DNA from: a virus
Virus record (IMG/VR): IMGVR_UViG_3300039046_000040
Span: 1 to 32,060 of that record
Direction: 5' to 3' (one strand)
DNA: 32,060 nucleotides
The position numbers were made by a program, and so were the translations under genes. This document shows, in pieces, positions 14,746 through 22,573 of this stretch (positions within the stretch are counted from its first letter, which is position 1; each line of letters starts with the position of its first letter). The notes beneath the pieces were generated by a model, which saw only the letters and a list, made by a program, of their open reading frames with translations, was not told the origin of the DNA and ran no database searches.

Positions 14746-16537
14746 AAACCTTATATTAAAATTAGGATTAAAAGGTGTAAGGGGTACACAAAGTGGTTTA
14801 GGTGCTATTGATAGCGGTGTTAAAGGTATCACTAAAAGTGTATTAAAAGCTGGAGCAACTTTCTTTGCCGCCAAAGGTATCATTGAAGGTGTAAAAACAA
14901 CCATTGCTGTATCAAGTCAATTACAAGCTGTTAAATCTGGTTTTGATAATCTATCTCAAGGGATAGGAGGATCAGAAGATACTTTAAGAAAACTTCAAGA
15001 TGCAACTGATGGTACAATAGATAATATTGAATTAATGACTCAAGCAAATAATGCTATGTTGCTTGGTATATTTGAAAACAATGACCAGATGTCAGAAATG
15101 TTTGATGTGGCACAAAGGCTTGGTTCAGCACTTGGAAAAGACACTGCCTTTGGTGTTGAATCATTAGTTACTGGTATGGGTAGGCAATCAAAGTTGATGC
15201 TTGACAATCTTGGTATTATGGTTGATACTAATGAGGCAAATGAAAGGTTTGCTAAATCACTTGGCAAATCAACTAAACAATTAACTGATCAAGAAAAAAA
15301 ACAAGCATTTAACAATGAAACAATGCGACAAGCAAAATTACTTGTTGAAGGGTTGGGAGAAGAACAGCTTACAACATCACAAAGAATAGATATTTTAAGG
15401 TCATCTGCAACAAATTTAGCTGGTACATTAGGAACTGCATTAACCCCAGCATTTAATTCAGCATTAGATATTTTATCAAGTTTTTCAAGGGATGTATCAA
15501 GTGCAGTGAACTTTCTTGCTACCATTGATTTTAGTGCTACTGCTGAAAACATTAAAAACAATCTAACTGCACTTCTAACTGCTATAAGAGAGCAACTAAG
15601 AATTAATTTTGATGCTGTGCCTGAACTTTTTCAATTTGCACTTGGTAAAATAATTCCTATTGCTAGAAACATATTTACTAATTTAGTAGAAGGTATAAAG
15701 AATATTGCATCATTTTTATTTGAACCAGTGGTGATATTTGCACAAGTAGTTTCTGCAAAAGTTCAAAATATTTTTATTGGTATGTTCAATATTATTAAAG
15801 AACAATTTAATATTTTTGCAGATTCATTTTTAGGTGAGAAACTTGGCATAGAAAAATTAGAAATGTCTGATTTTATAGATGTTGATGCTATATCATCACA
15901 ATTAGCAGAAACAGATATTGCACAATTTTTTGGAGGTGAAAATCAAGTTCAGACTTTATCAGATTTTACAGAAAGGACTAAAGCAATATGGGGTGATTAC
16001 TTTAAAACAGTTGCAGTGTTATCAAAAGAATCAGGTGAGGTTGTGACCAAAAGTTTAGATGCAACTGGTAAATCTGCTGAAAAAACTGGTGACAAGGTTG
16101 AAGAAAGTGCTATAAAACAAGCAATAGCAACAGGGCAAAGTTCTGATAGTATTTTAGGAGCAGTTAGAAAAGTTATACAAGCAAGATTTGCACAAATGAT
16201 GGCTGATATACTAGCCAAAGAAATAGGTGGAAAAGGTCTTTTAGGCTTAGTAACTGGGGCGGCATTGGCGGCATCTGCTACAAAATTATTTGACAGTTTA
16301 GTTCCTAAATTTGCTGAAGGTGGTATAGTACAAGGATCAGGAAATCAAGATACAGTTCCAGCCATGCTTACACCAGGTGAGGTTATTTTAAATCAAGCAC
16401 AGCAAGAAAACCTTGCAAGTAATATGGGTCTCACTGTAAACATTTCAGGTGGCGTGGTTGATGAGTCTTATGTAAACAATGAACTTATACCAGCAATCAA
16501 TAAAGCTACCTCTTTAGGTGCTACGTTAAATGCTTAG
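14735..16537 (+). CDS. Tail tape measure protein
   Basis: This 600-aa protein follows the chaperones. It begins with a basic, amphipathic start and a hydrophobic stretch (VLKAGATFFAAKGIIEGVKTT near residue 31). A long helical middle follows, with hydrophobic segments at about 300-345. The C-terminus has the typical sequence GLLGLVTGAALAASATKLF, then PKFAEGGIVQGSG and PAMLTPGEVILNQAQ, a signature of tape measure ends. At roughly 1.5 angstrom per residue the tail would be about 90 nm. Overlaps the chaperone by 11 bases and the tail-tip gene by eight. Confidence 0.87.
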   Translation: MAVKNLILKLGLKGVRGTQSGLGAIDSGVKGITKSVLKAGATFFAAKGIIEGVKTTIAVSSQLQAVKSGFDNLSQGIGGSEDTLRKLQDATDGTIDNIELMTQANNAMLLGIFENNDQMSEMFDVAQRLGSALGKDTAFGVESLVTGMGRQSKLMLDNLGIMVDTNEANERFAKSLGKSTKQLTDQEKKQAFNNETMRQAKLLVEGLGEEQLTTSQRIDILRSSATNLAGTLGTALTPAFNSALDILSSFSRDVSSAVNFLATIDFSATAENIKNNLTALLTAIREQLRINFDAVPELFQFALGKIIPIARNIFTNLVEGIKNIASFLFEPVVIFAQVVSAKVQNIFIGMFNIIKEQFNIFADSFLGEKLGIEKLEMSDFIDVDAISSQLAETDIAQFFGGENQVQTLSDFTERTKAIWGDYFKTVAVLSKESGEVVTKSLDATGKSAEKTGDKVEESAIKQAIATGQSSDSILGAVRKVIQARFAQMMADILAKEIGGKGLLGLVTGAALAASATKLFDSLVPKFAEGGIVQGSGNQDTVPAMLTPGEVILNQAQQENLASNMGLTVNISGGVVDESYVNNELIPAINKATSLGATLNA

Positions 16538-18785
16538 TTTTGATACAGACCTTAGTAACAGTCTTAAAAATGCAAATACAACAGCATTTTGGGTAATCAA
16601 ATTATATTATAATGATGAATCTAATTTTATAGGTTTATCAGATATTGACAGACCAGATGGGGATGATATGTATTTTGGTCTTATATCAAGTTGGGGAAAC
16701 CTATCACAATCTTGTAATTTTTTTGACTTCAATACATCATCTAGTAATATGTCAATAAGAATTATAAATACAGAAAGATCAATACAAGGAGGAAGGTTTT
16801 CAGACCTTTTCGCAACTAATAATTTTGGTAATAGAAAATGGGAATTATTTTTAAATACAAATCAAACAAGCACTTTTGATACTTCAACAAGAATGATTGG
16901 AACAGGGATAATATCTGGTGATATAAATTATGATTATGACTCTTTAAAATTGACATTGTTGGATAAAAGTTCAACAGTTCATCAAAAGTTACCAACATCT
17001 ACTCTTGGCAACGGTGATGATATTCCATTATCAAACAGGAATAAACCTATACCAATGGCATATGGTGACTTTTACACTGGTGATGTAGGTACAATTCCAA
17101 CCACTCATTTTGATCGTATGAAGCCATTTTATAAAAGTGCATTTCCAGCAATCATAACAAATAAATTTAATGTTTCTGAATTGAAAACTTTTGCCAAAGT
17201 AGATAATCAAGCTATTCATACCTTAGATGCAGAAAATATATATTATTATAAAAATAACAAGTATGCTAATATTACTGGTTCAACTTCAATTTCTGGCAAC
17301 CCATCTGTAGGATTTGCAGATAATACTTGTAAAATTTATATACCCCTTACAACAACAAGCTTTACTACTTCAGGGTCTGGAAGTCAAACTAATGTTGCAA
17401 ATATGGTTGACGGAAGTTTTTCTACATCAGGCACATTGGTTGCTAATGCTGGAGACGGTTCAACAGCAAACACAAGAAGTATTTTTTTGGGTATTCCTAA
17501 AGTTCCTAAAATTGGAGAATGTATAAGCACTAAAGCAATTGCAAAATTAGGTACAATTTCTGGCAATGATAGTGTATTTGATTTTTTACAAATTGGTGCA
17601 ACTTCTCATGCCCTTGCTACTACAGGAAATAATGCTGAATTAGAATCTGTTGTAACTACAACTACTGATCAAAAAAGTTCATTTGACTTTGAAGGTCAAT
17701 TAGAAATAAAACTTTCAGCTCAGACAAGCCAGATAACAGTTGAAATTAAAGAGATTGGTTTTGTAGTTGAATTAAAAATTGATGGTATTGAACCATATAA
17801 TGAAATTGAATATTATGAAACAACAGTTGCTGAAGCTATACGAGGAAAAATAAACATTCCATCTTCAGAGTTATTAAATCGTGAAATAACACTTACAAGA
17901 ACAAAAACAATAAATTATCCAGTAGAATATGAATTTGTATATGTTTGTGGTCGTGGTAGAAAATATGGTGCATTTATCGATGCTGATTCAAGAAATAATG
18001 GTTTTAATGAAAATGATTTAATTGAAAACCCAATATACATAATTGAAGATATTCTAAGAACTGAACTTTCATTATCATCATCAGATATAGATTTTGCAAA
18101 GTTTGACACTGCTGGAAACACCACCAATGGACATATTGCAGAACCATTTAATGATTCAGTTACAGATATTAAATTTGCATTTAGTCAATATAAATTTATT
18201 AATTCTAAAGATTTGATAAATAGAATATGTAAACAGGCATTTAGTTACTTTTATTTTGGAGGTGATGGTAAGGCAAAAATTAGAACACTTATGCGACCAA
18301 CAGACTCATTTTCAAGAGATGTTATTATAGATTTTAATGATATAAATTTAAAATCAATATCTAGGACAAAATTAAACACAGTAAGAAATGAAATAAATGT
18401 TCATTATAATTATGATTATGGTTCTGGTCAAAATACAGAGATTGCAACCTCAAATGACTCTACATCACAAGGCACTACAGTAGATGGAAACAATCAAACT
18501 TTAATATTAAATGTTGATGCTGAAAACATTATTGATAATACCACTGCAACAAACATGGCAAATGGATACAAAGAAATATTTAAAGACAGAAAAATAAAAG
18601 TTGATTTTGATATATTAACTCCAAAACATAACGATTTAGAAATTACTGATCATTTTAATTTCACTAATTTTGATGAAAGTATTAAACTTTATGGAACAGC
18701 TTATAGCAATGATATATTTATGATAACATCTATATCTAAAACCCCTGAAGGTTGTTCAATAAAAGCTATAAAGGTAGATGACTAA
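16530..18785 (+). CDS. Tail tip / baseplate hub protein
   Basis: This 751-aa protein follows the tape measure. The first 200 residues are beta-rich and include WVIKLYYNDESNFIGLSD and IRIINTERSIQGGRFSDLF. The region around 185-215 has NKPIPMAYGDF followed by FDRMKPFYKSAF. The last third (about 550-751) contains alternating strands and KTPEGCSIKAIKV at the end. These features fit a central tail-tip protein that caps the tube (a Dit/Tal or lambda gpL/J equivalent), but I see no lysozyme or peptidase motif. Asn, Thr and Asp content is high, as in many marine tail proteins. Confidence 0.7.
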   Translation: MLSFDTDLSNSLKNANTTAFWVIKLYYNDESNFIGLSDIDRPDGDDMYFGLISSWGNLSQSCNFFDFNTSSSNMSIRIINTERSIQGGRFSDLFATNNFGNRKWELFLNTNQTSTFDTSTRMIGTGIISGDINYDYDSLKLTLLDKSSTVHQKLPTSTLGNGDDIPLSNRNKPIPMAYGDFYTGDVGTIPTTHFDRMKPFYKSAFPAIITNKFNVSELKTFAKVDNQAIHTLDAENIYYYKNNKYANITGSTSISGNPSVGFADNTCKIYIPLTTTSFTTSGSGSQTNVANMVDGSFSTSGTLVANAGDGSTANTRSIFLGIPKVPKIGECISTKAIAKLGTISGNDSVFDFLQIGATSHALATTGNNAELESVVTTTTDQKSSFDFEGQLEIKLSAQTSQITVEIKEIGFVVELKIDGIEPYNEIEYYETTVAEAIRGKINIPSSELLNREITLTRTKTINYPVEYEFVYVCGRGRKYGAFIDADSRNNGFNENDLIENPIYIIEDILRTELSLSSSDIDFAKFDTAGNTTNGHIAEPFNDSVTDIKFAFSQYKFINSKDLINRICKQAFSYFYFGGDGKAKIRTLMRPTDSFSRDVIIDFNDINLKSISRTKLNTVRNEINVHYNYDYGSGQNTEIATSNDSTSQGTTVDGNNQTLILNVDAENIIDNTTATNMANGYKEIFKDRKIKVDFDILTPKHNDLEITDHFNFTNFDESIKLYGTAYSNDIFMITSISKTPEGCSIKAIKVDD

Positions 18786-19849
18786 TGGCAAACATGGATA
18801 TAAAGACACCTAAATTTTTTACAGATCACATAAACTTTTTGATGACAACTGGAACTGCACAAAATGGAAACTTTGATGTAGTTAGTGGATCAAATTTAAT
18901 AACTGTTTTAAATGCTGGTAGTGAAGCAGAACTATTTGATATGCGACCAATGAACCAAGTTCATTTTGAAACTTCTGCAAGTGCCACCATAAGGGCGGAT
19001 CATGTATTAGTTAATTTAGATTTAGGTACTAACTTATTTAATTGTGACTTTATTGCCCTTTTAAATCATAATATGAAAAGTGCAGAAGCAAAGGTAAGAG
19101 TTGCACACAGTGGAACAGAAAGCAATGTGCAATCTGCTGATATGGGATCAGCAACAGCCATTTCTGGAGTATCTGAGGTTGTAAATGCTGATAATATTGG
19201 AAATAATGTTGTTGAACCAGCAACAGATGGATCAACCATTTTCACATTTAATTCTAGCACAGACCAATATTGGGGTATTCAATTTGAAGGCACTAATTCA
19301 CAAGGCAGTGTGGCGGCAACTAATGGTACTTTTAATTCTACCTATGATTTAAAAATTGGTTGCATATTGATTGGCGAATCATACACCATGCCTCATGCAC
19401 CAGATATTAGATTAACCAGAACAATACTATATGATGGGGTGTCAATACAAACTTCCAGGGGTGGTCAAAAGTTTGGTAATGCCTCACATTTAGGTAGAAG
19501 GTTTGCTAATGCAAGAAGTAAATCACCATTTGCAACTTCAACAAATGCCTTTGGTGTTTATGGGGGTAGAATAAATTATGATATGTCTTTTAGTTTTATT
19601 CAAAGCAGTGACTTAATGCCTACAGCTTATGATGCAGAAGTCACTGGAAGTGATACTGTTGTTAGTGACGTTTGGAATAGAACAAAAGGAAATTTGATAC
19701 CTTTTGTATTTTGTAGTGACTCAGCAGATGTTGGTGATGATGCAGAGCAATCTTATTTATTTGCAAGATTTAAAGATAATAAATTAAATATGTCTCAAGT
19801 TGCAGATAAATTGTTTAGTATAAAATTTAATATAGAAGAGGAGTTTTAA
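18785..19849 (+). CDS. Minor tail protein
   Basis: This 354-aa protein ends the tail module. It is beta-rich with few charged residues in its core and contains NFDVVSGSNLITVLNAG, ILIGESYTMPHAPDIRLTR (about 190-208), RGGQKFGNASHLGRRFA and a final DKLFSIKFNIEEEF strand. The pattern recalls tail-tip partner proteins with a galactose-binding-like fold found beside hub proteins in marine siphoviruses, but the family cannot be confirmed here. One base overlaps the upstream gene, and its end marks the end of the late operon. Confidence 0.62.
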   Translation: MANMDIKTPKFFTDHINFLMTTGTAQNGNFDVVSGSNLITVLNAGSEAELFDMRPMNQVHFETSASATIRADHVLVNLDLGTNLFNCDFIALLNHNMKSAEAKVRVAHSGTESNVQSADMGSATAISGVSEVVNADNIGNNVVEPATDGSTIFTFNSSTDQYWGIQFEGTNSQGSVAATNGTFNSTYDLKIGCILIGESYTMPHAPDIRLTRTILYDGVSIQTSRGGQKFGNASHLGRRFANARSKSPFATSTNAFGVYGGRINYDMSFSFIQSSDLMPTAYDAEVTGSDTVVSDVWNRTKGNLIPFVFCSDSADVGDDAEQSYLFARFKDNKLNMSQVADKLFSIKFNIEEEF

Positions 19850-19880
19850 TATATTTATATAATCGTTAATTTTTATCCCT

Positions 19881-19950
19881 ATAGGCAAGGATGTACAGGG
19901 CGATTACTCCATTTCGTCCTTATTCACATTATACTACCATCCTTGCCTAT
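19881..19950. repeat. Perfect 13-bp inverted repeat with nested stem
   Basis: ATAGGCAAGGATG (19881-19893) is the exact reverse complement of CATCCTTGCCTAT (19938-19950), 44 bases apart. Inside lies AGGGCG (19897-19902) pairing with CGTCCT (19915-19920), with one G-T pair. The arms are much richer in G+C than their surroundings. No T-run follows, so a classical terminator is unlikely. A structured RNA, a DNA cruciform, a packaging or replication site all remain possible. Confidence 0.7.
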
Positions 19951-20006
19951 TCCTACCCTATTATAACCCTTTAAAAATATAGTTGTACTATTTGCAAACT
20001 GTTATT

Positions 20007-20023
20007 AAGTTACATTGTGAATA
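20007..20023 (+). promoter_or_regulatory. Shared operon-leader element AAGTT-N5-GTGAATA
   Basis: The pattern TTAAGTT, five variable bases, then GTGAATA occurs here (from 20005) and again at 27363-27381, each time 24-30 bases before the first ATG of an operon with an AT-rich stretch downstream. It could be an early promoter or operator. No standard -35/-10 pair with 16-18 spacing is evident. Confidence 0.4.
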
Positions 20024-20046
20024 AAATAAATAATATGGAGTTATCA

Positions 20047-20439
20047 ATGAAACATGAGCAAAAAAACCCTGCTGACATTTGTAATAATGTTGTCATGGAT
20101 GTACATAGTAAACTTGACCGAGGTGTCTTTACTACAAAAGTAGCTAAGAAAGAGTCTATTGATATATGTAATAGAGCATATGATCAATTAAGAAAATTAA
20201 TTGAAAATCAAATACTTTCTATTCCGTTTAATATTAGAAATCCAAAAAAGCCAACAACTTTATCAACTATTATTGATGAGATGTATTGGGAGTTGCCTGG
20301 TTATGTTCATCAATGGAGACAAATGCATACTAACTTATACAAAGACAGCTTTGAAAATATAGTTGACAGAATTGAATTTTTAGCTGATTTTAAGCAAGAT
20401 GTAAAAGACACTGTAGTTGAAAAAGGAGGCGAGCAATGA
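20047..20439 (+). CDS. Hypothetical early protein
   Basis: I place the start at ATG 20047 because GGAG (20037-20040) lies six bases before it. An earlier in-frame GTG (20017) would fall in the shared promoter-like element, and ATG at 20035 has no site. The resulting 130-aa protein is helical and contains CNNVVMDVHSKLDRG, CNRAYDQLRKLIE and MYWELPGYVHQWRQMHTNLY. It is the first gene of the early operon. No family is recognised. Confidence 0.6.
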   Translation: MKHEQKNPADICNNVVMDVHSKLDRGVFTTKVAKKESIDICNRAYDQLRKLIENQILSIPFNIRNPKKPTTLSTIIDEMYWELPGYVHQWRQMHTNLYKDSFENIVDRIEFLADFKQDVKDTVVEKGGEQ

Positions 20440-20684
20440 AAAAAAGAGTACCACATGACTATATGTATCATGCTGAAATAATGTTTGAAGGCGAGATTGC
20501 AATGAGGTTTACTTGTGCAGTTGGCAATACTATGGAAGAACTAATTAAAGACATAGATAAAGAGTTTAAAGAAGTACAGCATAGGATGCCTGAAATAGTT
20601 GAAGCCTTAGCCTATCCAAATGGAATAAATAAAAACATAACCAATTTAGTAAATAGATTATATTATCAAAGGGGAGATAAATAA
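20436..20684 (+). CDS. Hypothetical protein
   Basis: This 82-aa protein overlaps the gene before it by four bases and has AGGAGG upstream. It starts with a basic stretch and beta-like HAEIMFEGEIAMRFTCAV, then two helices. No family recognised. It is the second gene of the early operon. Confidence 0.55.
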   Translation: MKKRVPHDYMYHAEIMFEGEIAMRFTCAVGNTMEELIKDIDKEFKEVQHRMPEIVEALAYPNGINKNITNLVNRLYYQRGDK

Positions 20685-21109
20685 TGCCAGTACCATTTTT
20701 GAAAAAACATTCTGAACAACAATATCTGTATCTTGAAACCTTTGCTTTAAATTTGTTTACTGCTGTTCAATCACTTATGACTATAACCGAAGGCGAAGAT
20801 TTAGATAACGACAATCAAAAAATAAATCATTTTGGGGCACTATGTATTAGAATTAATCAAATAGTGGAAGAGTACGCTCCTCAAGTCCAGAAGGTTCGTG
20901 GTGTCATGTTCAAAGGGGATTCCGCAACTACAAACTCGCCTTTGCCCGAACCTTCTGGCAACATTCAGATTACTTGTAATAAAGATGAATATGATTTAAT
21001 AATTGAAGCTCTTGATCATATGGGAAACAGTTTTCCTGATTTAAAAGTTTCGGATAAATTTCATAAATTAAGCAATGAAATAAAAAACATAAAAAGGAGT
21101 AAAAAATGA
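20684..21109 (+). CDS. Hypothetical two-domain protein with hairpin-coding linker
   Basis: This 141-aa protein has a helical N-terminal domain (residues about 5-75), a Ser/Thr/Pro linker (about 83-97, ATTNSPLPEPSG) and a small C-terminal helical domain. The DNA for the linker region (20887-20958) holds a perfect 12-bp inverted repeat with a nested stem. The linker thus looks tolerant of insertion. Function unknown. GGGGAG ribosome site and TAATG overlap with the preceding gene. Confidence 0.55.
   Translation: MPVPFLKKHSEQQYLYLETFALNLFTAVQSLMTITEGEDLDNDNQKINHFGALCIRINQIVEEYAPQVQKVRGVMFKGDSATTNSPLPEPSGNIQITCNKDEYDLIIEALDHMGNSFPDLKVSDKFHKLSNEIKNIKRSKK
20887..20958. repeat. Perfect 12-bp inverted repeat inside a coding region
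   Basis: CCAGAAGGTTCG (20887-20898) is the exact reverse complement of CGAACCTTCTGG (20947-20958). Inside, CAAAGG (20911-20916) pairs with CCTTTG (20939-20944). The spacing (48-base loop) and two-level pairing resemble the element at 19881-19950, although the sequences differ. It is more G+C-rich than the surrounding gene. Confidence 0.7.
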
Positions 21110-21345
21110 GTCAAAAAAAGCACATATTAAAATATCTTGAGTGCGGATATAGTATTTCAGGCATAAGTGCATTAGATAAATTTGGTTGCTATAGGTTATC
21201 TTCAGTTATTTTTAATCTTAGAAGTCAAGGTGTAAATATTAAAACTAGAATGGTCAAAAATAAAAATGGTCAAAAGTCATACGCTGAATATTATATTGAG
21301 AATCCGTCTGGTAACAAAAATCAATATTCTTTGGAATTGCAATGA
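21106..21345 (+). CDS. Helix-turn-helix DNA-binding protein (HTH_39-like)
   Basis: This 79-aa protein matches the pattern of small phage and bacterial HTH proteins: ILKYLECGYSISGISALDKFGCYRLSSVIFNLRSQGVNI (residues about 7-45), with the S-I-S-x-x-x-A-L turn and the R-L-x-x-x-I-x-x-L-R recognition helix, then a beta wing (YAEYYIE). Such proteins regulate early or middle genes. It follows three hypothetical genes and begins with an AGGAG site. Target sites are not known; the shared leader element is a candidate. Confidence 0.75.
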   Translation: MSQKKHILKYLECGYSISGISALDKFGCYRLSSVIFNLRSQGVNIKTRMVKNKNGQKSYAEYYIENPSGNKNQYSLELQ

Positions 21346-21488
21346 GATATTACTGGGAAGTTTTATTTAGCACAGAGTATTTTCCTTATTGGGAGTTTAC
21401 TATGCTAATGATGTTGGCATTAAACATAAGTACACTTTTTAGATTGAATAGAATAGAAAAGAAAATTGATAAAGATGATATTAATTGA
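21342..21488 (+). CDS. Tiny membrane protein, 48 aa
   Basis: ATG at 21342 overlaps the stop of the HTH gene (ATGA). The protein begins MRYYWEVLFSTEYFPYWEF, has a hydrophobic helix at about residues 18-36 (EFTMLMMLALNISTLFRL), and ends in a charged stretch (EKKIDKDDIN). It is the first of three consecutive one-helix proteins. The end overlaps the start of the next gene by 14 bases. Confidence 0.55.
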   Translation: MRYYWEVLFSTEYFPYWEFTMLMMLALNISTLFRLNRIEKKIDKDDIN

Positions 21489-21579
21489 TATTTCTGAACA
21501 TTTGCTAAATGCAATTTTATTTTTAATTATTATTCATTATATAATTTTTTTAATTAACAAATGCAAAAGGAGTAAATAA
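21475..21579 (+). CDS. Tiny membrane protein, 34 aa
   Basis: ATG 21475 lies inside the previous gene in another frame. The 34 residues are dominated by one hydrophobic helix (LLNAILFLIIIHYIIFLI, about 10-27) with a basic end (NKCKRSK), which predicts the C-terminus in the cytoplasm. Its last codons carry AAAAGGAG, the ribosome site of the next gene. The stop overlaps the next ATG (TAATG). No ribosome site is obvious for this one, so coupling is likely. Confidence 0.45.
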   Translation: MILIDISEHLLNAILFLIIIHYIIFLINKCKRSK

Positions 21580-21695
21580 TGTTAAATTTTATTGAAAAGG
21601 TCATTTTGTTTCTTGATGAATCATTACCTTTAATTTTAGCACCGGTCGTAATTGTGCTTTTAATTAGAATATTTTATCAAATAATTACATATTAA
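21579..21695 (+). CDS. Tiny membrane protein, 38 aa
   Basis: This 38-aa protein has a clear site (AAAAGGAG, six to eight bases before the ATG). It holds one hydrophobic helix (PLILAPVVIVLLIRIF, about 17-32) after an amphipathic start. The following gene begins ten bases later. Function unknown. Small membrane proteins in early operons can alter the host membrane or block superinfection, but this is inference only. Confidence 0.5.
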   Translation: MLNFIEKVILFLDESLPLILAPVVIVLLIRIFYQIITY

Positions 21696-21704
21696 GGAGA
21701 ATAT

Positions 21705-22214
21705 ATGTCTGAAAATAAACCAAGTAAAAAACTAGAAGTTGGAGAATCATTCACTGGTATTTTGATGTTTGATAAACCATTGAATGGAGAGGGGCCTTAT
21801 GGTCCTTATAATATGTACACATTTAACATAGACGGTACTGAGTTTGTACACTATGCAAGTGAAAATGCTCATAACACCTTGACTACATACAAAAAAGGAG
21901 ATCTTGTAAAAGTAAGTCATATTAGAAAAAAAGATGGTAATAGTGTTTATGTTGTTGATTTAGTTGGATCTGTTGGTGACGATATGCAAAACAAACCATC
22001 TGTTAATAAAAACACAGATACTGATCTTGCAATAAAGTGGGGCATGGCTTTTAATAATGCTACAAGATTAGTTTCATCTCTGCCTTTACATAATGATGAA
22101 GGTGACTTAAAAAGTAGAGTAAATGTGATAAAAAGTATTATGCCTGAAATGTTTTCTATTGCTTGCAGTATGCCAGCTCAAAAACAAGTAAATGAAGATG
22201 ATTTACCATTTTAA
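21705..22214 (+). CDS. SSB-like single-stranded DNA-binding protein
   Basis: This 169-aa protein has beta-rich residues about 11-95 that fit an OB fold (LEVGESFTGILMFDKP, MYTFNIDGTEFVHYA, KKGDLVKVSHIRK, VYVVDLVG). The end is a disordered stretch and the tail NEDDLPF, the acidic C-terminal peptide of SSB proteins (D-D-x-P-F), which recruits host repair and replication proteins. The internal region (about 105-150) is helical. It precedes HNH and replication genes, as expected. Good AAGGAG site. Confidence 0.72.
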   Translation: MSENKPSKKLEVGESFTGILMFDKPLNGEGPYGPYNMYTFNIDGTEFVHYASENAHNTLTTYKKGDLVKVSHIRKKDGNSVYVVDLVGSVGDDMQNKPSVNKNTDTDLAIKWGMAFNNATRLVSSLPLHNDEGDLKSRVNVIKSIMPEMFSIACSMPAQKQVNEDDLPF

Positions 22215-22573
22215 TGACAAAGGCTCAGAAAACTAAATTGCATAAGCTAGTTAGAGAATACGTTATTCTTAGAGATAAAGTTTGTTTAAGGTGCGGAAAA
22301 GATAAAAACCTTCATGCTTCTCATATTTATCCTAGAGGCAAATATCCTAAAATGCAATTTAATACTGATAATGTAAAAGCATTGTGTTTAGGTTGCCACT
22401 TATATTGGTGGCATAAACACCCTATACAGGCGAAAGAATGGGCGGATAATACTTTAGGTAAGCGTAGATTAAGTAAATTAAAAAAACTCGCAAATACCGT
22501 AAATAAAACGCCTTGGGATTATGAAACAATAAAAGATGAATTAAATAATAAAATAGGAGAATTTTATGGCTAA
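22214..22573 (+). CDS. HNH-type endonuclease / NinG-like protein
   Basis: This 119-aa protein has zinc pairs C24-x2-C27 and C58-x2-C61, the HNH-type core LHASHIYPRG (His34, His37), Asn53 and H62. The sequence CLRCGKDKNLHASHIYPRGKY then NTDNVKALCLGCHLYWWHKHP is very like NinG/Rap-type recombination nucleases and HNH proteins in marine phages. It may resolve branched DNA or nick. It follows the SSB-like gene directly (TAATG) and overlaps the replication gene. Confidence 0.72.
   Translation: MTKAQKTKLHKLVREYVILRDKVCLRCGKDKNLHASHIYPRGKYPKMQFNTDNVKALCLGCHLYWWHKHPIQAKEWADNTLGKRRLSKLKKLANTVNKTPWDYETIKDELNNKIGEFYG

Larger units (their letters stand above)
19850..20046 (+). other. Intergenic region between tail operon and early operon
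   Basis: This 197-bp gap is the largest in the genome. It contains a 13-bp perfect inverted repeat (19881-19893 and 19938-19950), a nested 6-bp stem (19897-19902 and 19915-19920), a pyrimidine-rich stretch after it, and a shared element AAGTT-N5-GTGAATA (20007-20023) near the ATG at 20047. It is a good candidate for a transcription boundary and perhaps a replication start. I see no gene in it. Confidence 0.6.

Noticed and set aside
14653-15561. Long open frames on the reverse strand, also at 15997-16218 and 29846-30196
   Set aside because: They are shadows of the tape measure and terminase genes, with no ribosome sites and atypical composition.
19881-19950. A tRNA or rho-independent terminator at the 13-bp inverted repeat
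   Set aside because: No cloverleaf or CCA end can be formed, and no T-run follows the stem.
20017-20046. GTG start of the first early gene at 20017
   Set aside because: It lies inside the shared leader element, and GGAG at 20037-20040 points to the ATG at 20047.
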